A stretch of DNA of 15,096 bases. Source: Chrysochromulina tobinii. Its lineage: Eukaryota > Haptophyta > Prymnesiales > Chrysochromulinaceae. Under the pieces are notes generated by a model. The model saw only the letters and a list, made by a program, of their open reading frames with translations. It searched no databases and was not told the origin of the DNA. The DNA lies in NCBI GenBank assembly GCA_001275005.1, contig JWZX01000107.1, positions 1-15,096 on the forward strand, read 5' to 3'. The translations under genes were made by a program, and so were the position numbers. Positions 1-6,114 of the stretch are shown one piece after another; the stretch's first letter is position 1, and each line of letters starts with the position of its first letter.

Positions 1-394
1 CGGCGGCAGCGACGGCGGCAGCAACGGCGGCAGCGATGGCGGCGACGATGGCGGCAGCGACGGCGGCAGCGACGGCGGCGGCGCCGGCGGCTGCGACGGC
101 GGCAGCGAGGGCGGCAGCGAGGGCGGCAGCGAGGGCGGCAGCGAGGGCGGCAGCGACGGCGGCAGCGAGGGCGGCAGCGAGGGCGGCAGCGAGGGCGGCA
201 GCGAGGGCGGCAGCGAGGGCGGCAGCGAGGGCGGCAGCGACGGCGGCGGCGACGGCGGCGGCGACGGCGGCAGCGATGGCGGCAGCGATGGCGGCGTCGA
301 TGGCGGTGACGAGGGCGCGGGCGAGGGCGGCTGCGGCGGCGGCAGCGAGGGCGGCAGCGAGGGCGGCAGCGAGGGCGGCAGCGACGGCGGAGGC
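1..394. repeat. 12-bp GC-rich coding minisatellite (GGCGGCAGCGAG type)
   Basis: A 12-bp unit, GGCGGCAGCGAG with GAC or GAT variants in the last triplet, is repeated through most of this stretch. The most regular part is 98-241, twelve uninterrupted units. On the minus strand, in the frame of the secreted protein, each unit reads S-L-P-P; degenerate units give SPPP, STPP and SSPP. Period 12 keeps the frame whatever the copy number, so length variation between alleles would be tolerated. Confidence 0.9.
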
Positions 395-687
395 AACCTT
401 GGGCTTTTTCGATCCGGCGGCGGCGACGGCGGCGGCGAAATACGAGGACTGCAGTCAATGCAGTCGGTGCCGCGATGGCACCACGTAAACTCCGCTCCGG
501 GTCCGCCGTCGTCGCACTCGCCGTCTGAGGTAAATGCGCACGTCTCCGTGCACTCCACGAAAGGCGGCGGCGGAGAAGGAGGCGGCGGAGACGGCGGCGG
601 CTGCTCCGGCGGCGGAGCTTGCCCCAACGTGCCGCTCAGCTGAACGATCGCGACCAGCGCAAACAGTACGCGATTCAGCGCCCACAT
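1..687 (-). CDS. Secreted Cys-rich / Pro-rich (SLPP-repeat) protein, 3' end beyond window
   Basis: The frame is open from ATG at 687 to the window edge: 229 codons with no stop. It begins with a textbook signal peptide (MWALNRVLFALVAIVQLSG, cleavage probably before QAPPP near residue 23). A short PPPSPPPP stretch follows. Next comes a cysteine module at about residues 45-82 containing CxxxC, SDGECDDGGPG, then WCHRGTDCIDC. From residue 83 on it is Pro-rich: SPPP units, then many S-L-P-P tetrapeptides. The DGxCDDGG...GTDCxDC pattern, next to SPPP-type repeats, is one I know from algal secreted or cell-wall proteins; acidic residues between cysteines suggest calcium binding or disulphide folding, but that is inference. 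The likely location is the cell surface or extracellular matrix, as a hydroxyproline-rich glycoprotein. The frame choice rests on signal peptide, Cys spacing and SPPP all falling in one frame; plus-strand Ala- or Gly-rich readings have none of these. The protein continues left of the window. Confidence 0.8.
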   Translation of the reverse strand, partial: MWALNRVLFALVAIVQLSGTLGQAPPPEQPPPSPPPPSPPPPFVECTETCAFTSDGECDDGGPGAEFTWCHRGTDCIDCSPRISPPPSPPPDRKSPRLPPPSLPPSLPPSLPPSLPPPQPPSPAPSSPPSTPPSLPPSLPPSPPPSPPPSLPPSLPPSLPPSLPPSLPPSLPPSLPPSLPPSLPPSLPPSLPPSLPPSQPPAPPPSLPPSLPPSSPPSLPPLLPPSLPP

Positions 688-842
688 TTGTCCCGCGGGG
701 ATCGAGTACCGGATTCTTTTGCAAAGGCGGGCAAGGCTTCCTGTTTGGTAAGCCCGCGGTGCGCAGAGACGGGCGCTGACGCACGCGGCGCGAAGGAACC
801 CGAAAAGATTCTTTCATCAAGAAAAATTGGGAGTTCCGGGGG

Positions 843-860
843 TGGGGGCGTAGCCCCCCA
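843..860. other. GC hairpin (TGGGGGC-gta-GCCCCC)
   Basis: The stretch reads GGGGGC, a three-base loop GTA, then GCCCCC, so a perfect 6-bp all-GC stem can form on either strand. It lies between the TATA-like word and the ATG of the secreted-protein gene, so it would be within the 5' UTR of that transcript if the TATA-like word is used. No function can be assigned. Confidence 0.5.
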
Positions 861-866
861 GAGGAT

Positions 867-874
867 GTATATAG
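867..874 (-). promoter_or_regulatory. TATA-like element upstream of secreted-protein gene
   Basis: The minus strand reads CTATATAC in otherwise GC-rich DNA, about 180 bp before the ATG at 687. A start site 25-35 bp downstream would leave a 5' UTR of roughly 150 nt. This is a sequence match only; algal promoters often lack TATA boxes. Confidence 0.25.
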
Positions 875-1137
875 CAAGCCTACACACAACCCGACACGCA
901 TAGAACCTCTTGAGTCGCCAAAAAAACGTATCCGAAGCCTCGTTCACTAATCCCACGAGGTCGTCGGAATACCTCGGGCCACGCACCAGTCGTACCTGTG
1001 GAGCTGCTTGTACATGTAGAACCTCGGGCTCGCGCGTCGAGTATCGCCTTAAGTATCGCCTGTCACATATATGCCTATAATATATGCCCGGCGGTCGCTG
1101 TCCCCCACCCAGTACTTTAACCAGCTTTGGTTACTGA

Positions 1138-1443
1138 TTGAGCCCTGGGCGCCACGACAACTCGACAGGAAACTCGACAGCTACTCGACAGCTACTCCTA
1201 CTGCTCGACAGGATTTAGCCTTTTTTAGCCTTGGATTTAGCTCAACAGCTACTCGACAGACCTCGACAGACCTCGAGCACAGAACCCCCCCTGATCCAAC
1301 CCTAAATCCAACCCCCCCCTGACATCTCCATGTGGAGCCGGGGCGAGTTCAACCCGGAGTTCAACTAGCTGTCAAGCTCGACAACTACTCGACAGCTCGA
1401 CAGTGACCTCGACTCGTCCTCGACAGACCTGTGCTCGACACGA
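1138..1443 (+). repeat. CTCGACAG-family interspersed repeat element, left copy
   Basis: The left copy of a repeat that recurs in inverted orientation at 13203-13421. Shared blocks in the same order are: head TTGAGCCCTGG; CGACAACTCGACAGGAAACT leading into GCTACTCGACAG; AGCTACTCGACAGACCTCG; AGAACCCCCCTGA; TGTCAAGCTCGACA; and the end CTCGACACGA. The left copy is longer (306 versus 219 bp), with extra filler such as the TTTAGCC-containing stretch at 1213-1240. Exact CTCGACAG words start at 1161, 1173, 1184, 1204, 1252, 1262, 1388, 1396 and 1419. No ORF, terminal inverted repeat or target-site duplication is evident. Confidence 0.75.
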
Positions 1444-1465
1444 AACTCGACAGCTCGACAGCTAC

Positions 1466-1794
1466 TCGACGCGCCGGCACATGGAGATGTCAGCCTGTCG
1501 ACAGGCTCGACAGGAACTCGAGACTCGACAGGAACTCGACAGGTACTCGACAGGAACTCGACAGGCTCGACAAGGCTCCATACCAGTTGATCCTCGATCC
1601 ACTTGGCACCCGCGTGTCCACATCCATGTTCCATTCAAGTACCTCAACTCGAAGCTCGCTGTCGACAGGCCGTATACTAGTATGATCTGGAACATGGATG
1701 GACATGGAACATGTGGACACGCGGGTGCCAAGTGGATCGAGGATCAACTGGTATGGAGCCTTGTCGACGCGCCGGCACATGGAGATGTCAGCCT
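1466..1794. repeat. 31-bp direct repeat pair flanking the inverted repeat
   Basis: A 31-bp sequence beginning TCGACGCGCCGGCACATGG occurs exactly at 1466-1496 and 1764-1794. Each copy is followed by CTCGACAGG units, so a segment (31-mer plus array) seems to have been duplicated on both sides of the hairpin. Part of it (CACATGGAGATGTCAG) also occurs inverted at 1319-1334. Confidence 0.85.
1567..1767. repeat. Long inverted repeat: 57-bp perfect arms, 87-bp centre
   Basis: The left arm 1567-1623 is the exact reverse complement of the right arm 1711-1767. Pairing can continue after a 13-nt bulge on the right side (1698-1710): 1624-1633 with 1688-1697. A transcript from either strand would fold into a stem of about 67 bp. 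The centre contains the palindromes CTGTCGACAG and ATACTAGTAT. Confidence 0.9.
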
Positions 1795-1871
1795 CGACAG
1801 GCTCGACAGGAACTCGACAGGAACTCGACAGGAACTCGACAGGCTCGAGTAGCTGTCGAGCTGTCGAGTTT

Positions 1872-2865
1872 CGTCTTTCGTGTCGACACAGCAAACTGAA
1901 CGCCCTTCTGCAGAGGGGTCTGCAGAATATCTGCAGAACCCCCAATGGTTAGTCAGCTGCCGAACCCCTTGCCTAACCCTTACCGACCCCCCTGCCGACG
2001 TGATCCGGCGGCCTGTCTTCGGTCTCTCTCCGAATCGTCGCACTCTCTGCGGCCGATGCCGCGTCCCGCGTCAAGTACGGTCCTACGTCTTGCTTATTGG
2101 ATCCAAAGATTCATACGTAGGACGAGAGCCGCAAGGGATTTTAATCAACACGGTTGGTGGGTTTTGAATCGAATCATGATGGCGTGGGAGTAGGTGGTCC
2201 ACACATCCGGCACCTTAAACGCATAGAGTTGCTTAACGTTAACGTATAACGAGGACCAAACACCTGAGTTGAAGTCTGTGTTTAACACGCGCTATAACAA
2301 CATAACAACAATAGGATCAACCAATAACAACAACACTTTATAAAGGTTGAGGCAATAAGGGTTTTCCGTTAACATGAACGCTCCCGGTATGGCCTCCGCA
2401 CGTCTGTCCGTGAGGTCAAGTGTCCCGGTGATTCGCCGTTGTGTTCTTGTGTCTGAACCGTCGGGCGTCGCTGTTACGCTCCGGATCCGGCCATCAAACA
2501 CGATTCCCGGAATTCATATTACGCGAAATGTACAGCGGCGCCGCGAGCGGCGAGCACCGACACACTAGTGAGTTGAAATGTTGTAAAACCCCCCTCTCCA
2601 AGTGCCGACGGTGGCACGGTCCACGGTGCATGGCCGACCGAGCCACGGCCGTTCAGCACCGCGTGCCAGCCCGGTCCACGATGGCTCGACGATCTGAATA
2701 AAGGAGAGGCAGCCTCCCCTGCGACGTCGTCCATTTCCGCGCATTTCATCCGCCCAAGCCTGCGGCAGCTGGTGGCGACCACCCTGCGTGTGCGCCGCCC
2801 TCAGCCTCCTTCCCCTTGGCGCGCGGCTCCGGCCGCAGTCGCGCCTCTGCCACTGCTGCCGCCGC
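1872..2865. other. Intergenic region, no gene recognised
   Basis: About 1 kb between the repeat block and the end of the sigma-factor gene. The part 2200-2370 is AT-richer, with AAC-rich runs (2296-2335) and the palindrome CTTTATAAAG at 2336-2345. The part 2560-2865 is GC-rich and should include the 3' UTR of the minus-strand sigma gene. Several ORFs of 60-95 codons exist but none has a recognisable domain. A short actin-like reading at 2096-2143 is discussed as a finding. Confidence 0.5.
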
Positions 2866-4531
2866 TCAGCGCGTGCTGTAGCTCTCGCCAGGCGACATGC
2901 GCCCCTGATGCTCCCACTCCTCATGGTCGCAAAAGGCCTGAAGCTGTCTGAGGGATCGCTGCTTCCGTAGCTTGCGCAGGGCACGGCTCTGTGCGAGCTG
3001 CGCCTGCTTTTCGGGCAGGTCGCAGCGCGCGGCGATCTGCTTCCACGAGAGCGCGGCGCCGTCGCCAAGCCCATAGCGCAGCGAGAGCACCTCTGCCTCG
3101 AGAGGCGAGAGCTCGTGTGCGAGCCTGCGGATGAGGGGACGGATGAGGGGCGGGGACGGCGTGGGGAGCGTGAGGGGAGCGTGATGGGGGGGGGGGAGAG
3201 GGGAGCCGCGTGTGGAGGCTCACGGGGGCCGGGCAGTGATGGTGAGCGCGAGCGCGGGGCGGGGTGGGGAGGGCATTGGTGGAGAGGGCATTGGTGGGGA
3301 GGGCATTGGTGGGGAGGGCATTGATGGGGAGGGCATTGGTGGGGAGGGCATTGGTGGGGAGGGCATTGGCTGTAAAGGGGCGCTGCACTCACAGCTCCTT
3401 GAGGCAGTCGGAGACGAGGGTGACCTCGACCGAGTCTTCGGGCGTGCGTTGCTGCTGTGGCTTCGTGCGGTACGCGTCGAGCAGCGTCGACTGGCGGCCG
3501 CTGGCGGTCGACGACGGGCCGTGGCTCGAGATCGGCGCCTCGAGCGAACCAACGCCGTGCCAGTGCTGCATGAGCACGCGCAGTTGCGAGACGGGTACGT
3601 CGAGCCCGCTCGCAAGCTCGTCTTCGGTCGGTCGCCGGCCGTGCTGCTGCAGCAGGGTGTCGTACAGCCGCTTGGCCTTTGAGAGCATGCGGCTCTTGCC
3701 AAACGGCAGCCGGATCGTGCGCGCCTGGTCGGCGACGGCCCGCTGCACGGTGGTGCGGATCCACCAAGTTGCGTACGTCGAGAAGCGGTGGCCGCGCTCA
3801 GGCCGGAAGCGGCTCACTGCCTTGAGCAGGCCGAGCGAGCCCTCCTGCACGAGGTCCTCCATCGAGAGCGCGCCGCCCGCGACCGCATTCGGCGCCAGGT
3901 ACGGTCGCACGATCGAGACCACCAGCCGCATATTGGCCGCCACCATCAGGTCGCGCGCAGAGTTGGTGCGCCGCATGCGCTTCTGCAGCTCACGCACGCT
4001 GAGCTCGACGCGCTCGGCCCACTCCTCGACGGTGGGTAGGCGCATGAGCTCATCAGCGAGCTCGTGGCGCGCGCGCTCGTACTGCTCGCCCGCGATGATC
4101 ATGCGCGACAGCTGCTGCTCCTGCTCCGCCGTGAGCAGCCTCGTCGAGGAGATCGACTTGAAGTACCACGAGACGAGCTGGCCGCCTCCCCGCCCCCGCG
4201 TGACGGCGGTGGAAGAGGATTTGGGTCGGGGCGGAGCCGCGACGGTCATCATCTCAAGGGGGCGCGCCCGGGCGCCTAAGCACGCGGCAGCTGCAAATGT
4301 CGCCTCCGGGAAGGGCGTGCATGGCGGGTCTTCGAGTCGAGCCGCCAGGGCAGGAGAGTCGGCACGTCGCAGGACTGGTCCAACGGCCATGAAGCCGAGG
4401 GCCATCTCGGCGAGACACAGGCACAGCATCCGCGCCTCGTGCGGGCCTGCCCTAATGCACGATGAATTGATGGCACCCGCGTGGAATCGGAATGAAGGCA
4501 ATCTCAACAAACAGATTGCGGACACTTTCAT
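2866..4531 (-). CDS. Plastid-type RNA polymerase sigma factor (sigma-70 family), two exons
   Basis: Exon 1 is 4531-3393 and exon 2 is 3124-2866. Joined in phase 2, they give 465 residues. This is the sigma-70 promoter-recognition subunit of bacterial-type RNA polymerase, which in algae serves the plastid enzyme. Region 1.2 is near residues 120-150. Region 2 (193-276) has DLMVAANMRLVVSIV, EDLVQEGSLGLLKAV and STYATWWIR...ADQARTIRLP. Region 3 is about 298-325. Region 4 (386-434) has SPLEAEVLSLRYGLGDG and ends ALRKLRK. Splicing restores the region 4.1 frame exactly, proving the intron. ATG 4531 is preceded in frame by TGA eight codons upstream. The N-terminal ~110 residues are Ala/Arg-rich with few acidic residues, as expected for targeting; ATG at 4429 (MLCLCLAEMALGFMAVG) is an alternative start with a better signal peptide. 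Promoter-contact residues in regions 2.4 and 4.2 deviate from consensus. Confidence 0.92.
3125..3392 (-). other. Spliceosomal intron in the sigma-factor gene (268 bp, phase 2)
   Basis: On the minus strand the donor is AAGGAGCT|GTGAGT and the acceptor is CATCCGCAG|GCTCGC. Reading through the intron gives a stop at its first codon (TGA within GTGAGT), while splicing yields DCLKEL-LAHELSPLEAEVL, continuous sigma region 4. Confidence 0.93.
3271..3370. repeat. 15-bp intronic minisatellite
   Basis: The unit GGGCATTGGTGGGGA (plus strand) is repeated 6.7 times, with single-base changes in the units at 3271 and 3316. It ends 15 bp from the donor site of the sigma-gene intron. The intron transcript carries the C-rich strand. 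A run of eleven G lies nearby at 3186-3196. Confidence 0.95.
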
Positions 4532-4764
4532 CGCTTTTCCAGGAAAACAGAGTCACCCTCATATTTGCGCCCGAGGCGGCACCAGTTCGGAGAGAGAATG
4601 TTGGATGTGTGAGAGGTCGGCGCGCCGCGCACCGGGTCCGGGACCGTTCGGACCGAACCGCGTCGGCGGCTGCGCGCCGAAGGCCCTGTTCACTTGCTCA
4701 TTTAGACCAAAGCAGCTACCAGCATCCAAAGACCATCGGAAGGACCCTTTCGGCGTTGCTCTCC
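4532..4764 (-). promoter_or_regulatory. Spacer between PDZ gene and sigma gene; probable sigma promoter with adjacent dyads
   Basis: These 233 bp separate two minus-strand genes and should contain the 3' UTR of the PDZ gene and the sigma-factor promoter. Two dyads lie back to back: GGTCCGGGACC at 4635-4645 and GTTCGGACCGAAC at 4646-4658. No TATA box is evident. Short ORFs here have no coding character. Confidence 0.35.
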
Positions 4765-5922
4765 TCATCTCATCGAGTCCGGCATGGGCATCGGCATGGG
4801 CTCAGGACCGCCGCCCCCGCCCCCGCTGCTTCTCCTCGCCCAATACGGCACGTCATCAAGGTCATCAAGGGAGGTCGGCGCAGGACGCGGCACGGGCAAG
4901 TCGAGGAGGCGACCAATGTCGCCCTGCGCGGCCTCGGCGCTCTGGCGCTCGTAGAGGTACACGTGCTTGGCCGATGGCTCATCCCCCCCCGGGCCGCCCT
5001 CCCCGGCACCCGTCCTGACCGTCCTAACCGGACTCGGCCCACGCATGATCCGCAGCTCATTCCCAAGGTAGGTGCAGAGGCGCGTCAGCTCGAGAGTAGG
5101 TGCATCGAGCTGCAGGCTGCCCCCAAACTCGAGGCGCGGGTACGCTTCGGCGAGCGCAAGGCGCGGAGCCTCCGAGAGCAACTGCACACCCCATCCACCC
5201 TTGAGAGCCGCGATCACGTGCTGACCTACATTCTGCTGGCCGATCACCTCGACGAGCTGCGCGCTCGGCTCCTTCGCGGTTTGGATGAGCGCAAAGGAGG
5301 CGTGCAGTAGGCAGAGCGGCGCCGCGCCGAAGCCGGTGAATCCGTTCGTCGCGAGCGCCGCGTCCGTTGTCAGCCGGAGCCGCCAAAAGCCGAGCAGCCC
5401 GCCCTCGCTAGTGTACAGCGCCTCCTCCGTTGGCGGCGGCCCCGCTGCGAACGCCTCCTCAAGGGTCGTGACGATGCTGAAGGCCTTTGCGCCCAGGCCA
5501 TCGGCCAGGTCGTCGAAGGTGGTGAGCGCTTTGCCCGACACGGGTGCGCTCCGCGCCATCGAGGCAAGCACCGCCTCGAGCGAGGCCGCTGCCGCACGAG
5601 CGTTGCGCTGGACTGTGAACACGTACTGATCCTTACGCTTGATCACCTGGCCGAGCCGGCGGCCGTCGAGGTACTCGCCGTCCACCGCGACGATCACATC
5701 GCCCACCTTGAGGCCGGGCTGCCCCGAGTTGGTCGCGACCACATTTGAGCCATCGACCTCGATCCCGAGCGCTCCCTGGACGCGACTCACGTCGACGGTG
5801 AGGACGCCCGGTGCGCAGAGCTTCAACTCGCATGAGCGCGACGGGCGAAGGGTACGTGCCACGGCCGTTGCGGGCGAGGTGAAGGCTGCTGCAGCTGCTG
5901 CAGCAACGAGGCAGCCGAGCAT
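4765..5922 (-). CDS. Probable plastid-targeted PDZ-domain protein with PAP/fibrillin-like region
   Basis: This is a 385-residue protein from ATG 5922, the first Met in the frame. The N-terminus MLGCLVAAAAAAAFTSPA looks like a signal peptide ending at an Ala-Phe junction, followed by a basic, Ser/Thr-containing transit-like stretch; this bipartite form is known for plastids bounded by extra membranes. Residues 37-106 form a PDZ domain (ALGIEVDGSNVVATNSGQ, then LKVGDVIVAVDGEYL), which typically binds peptide C-termini. Residues 165-325 resemble plastid-lipid-associated proteins: an LLGFWRL segment like the family's G-x-W-x-L block, and TYLGNELRIMRG followed by VYLYER, like the family's C-terminal Tyr-Leu-x-x-x-Leu-Arg-Ile-x-Arg-Gly motif. 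These proteins bind lipids at thylakoids or plastoglobules. The tail is low complexity (Gly run, PMPMPMP). The PDZ call is firm; the PAP call is moderate. It lies head-to-tail upstream of the sigma gene. Confidence 0.82.
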   Translation of the reverse strand: MLGCLVAAAAAAAFTSPATAVARTLRPSRSCELKLCAPGVLTVDVSRVQGALGIEVDGSNVVATNSGQPGLKVGDVIVAVDGEYLDGRRLGQVIKRKDQYVFTVQRNARAAAASLEAVLASMARSAPVSGKALTTFDDLADGLGAKAFSIVTTLEEAFAAGPPPTEEALYTSEGGLLGFWRLRLTTDAALATNGFTGFGAAPLCLLHASFALIQTAKEPSAQLVEVIGQQNVGQHVIAALKGGWGVQLLSEAPRLALAEAYPRLEFGGSLQLDAPTLELTRLCTYLGNELRIMRGPSPVRTVRTGAGEGGPGGDEPSAKHVYLYERQSAEAAQGDIGRLLDLPVPRPAPTSLDDLDDVPYWARRSSGGGGGGPEPMPMPMPDSMR

Positions 5923-6114
5923 CAGGCGCCGACTGTCAACAACAAGTGCTCCATGTGCACTTCCGAAAAACCTGTAAATTCACAGCCAATGTTGAAGCGC
6001 AACCGCGCGCGCCGAAAAAGAGCGTTGTGTTGGTACTTGAGCTCTAATTTTGTCAAGTTTCTTCTTCAGGAACGACAAAACGCAGTTGGCCTCCGATTGC
6101 CCGACCCTCGGCGG
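5923..6114. promoter_or_regulatory. Probable shared divergent promoter (PDZ gene / giant coiled-coil gene)
   Basis: The region lies between oppositely oriented start codons (5922 minus and preferred 6115 plus). It is less GC-rich than both genes and contains CCAAT at 5985-5989. It also has a pyrimidine-rich acceptor-like sequence TTTCTTCTTCAG ending at 6069, so part may be a 5' intron. The plus-strand reading frame is open through it, so some may be coding; see the coiled-coil gene. Confidence 0.35.

Larger units (their letters stand above)
688..1137. other. Upstream region of the secreted-protein gene, no gene recognised
   Basis: This stretch holds the presumed 5' UTR and promoter of the minus-strand secreted-protein gene. 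Short ORFs on both strands show no signal peptide, domain or convincing composition. GC is high up to about 860 and falls beyond that. A strong GC hairpin (843-860) and a TATA-like word (867-874) are listed separately. Confidence 0.5.
1444..1871. repeat. Composite CTCGACAG array with internal long inverted repeat
   Basis: This continues the left element. CTCGACAG arrays (words starting at 1446, 1454, then 1506-1557, then 1793-1835) flank a long inverted repeat, and the block ends in two inverted words CTGTCGAG at 1853 and 1861. Two perfect palindromes CTGTCGACAG occur at 1495-1504 and 1659-1668. Within the runs the word recurs every 11 bp with GAA or GTA spacers. Confidence 0.8.

Noticed and set aside
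36-488. Plus-strand 150-codon Ala/Arg-rich ORF (AAAR repeats)
   Set aside because: It is the shadow of the SLPP repeat; it has no signal peptide or domain and ends shortly after the repeat, while the minus frame has a signal peptide and a Cys module.
2-643. Plus-strand open frame with GGSE / GGGGEGGGGDGGG repeats
   Set aside because: The Gly-rich reading is the complement of the Pro-rich protein in another frame; it lacks a start in the window and any recognisable domain.
1138-1871. CRISPR-like array
   Set aside because: Repeats are 8 bp with 0-4 bp fillers, no unique 25-40 bp spacers, no cas genes, and the context is eukaryotic.
1880-2193. ORFs of 82-95 codons on plus after the repeat block
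   Set aside because: No domain or signal peptide and ordinary random-ORF length in GC-rich DNA; only the short actin-like stretch is noted.
2697-2702. AATAAA as polyadenylation signal of the sigma gene
   Set aside because: It lies on the plus strand, opposite to the sigma gene, and no plus-strand gene ends here.
2565-3767. Minus ORF of 400 codons with CPPHQ repeats, and others with NALPT or MPSPP repeats
   Set aside because: They run through the sigma-gene intron minisatellite in other frames; the 15-bp unit stays open in several frames. Sigma motifs are in a different frame.
3264-5018. Plus ORF of 584 codons
   Set aside because: It is antisense to the sigma gene and its spacer; it has no domain and its composition is that of a GC-rich shadow.
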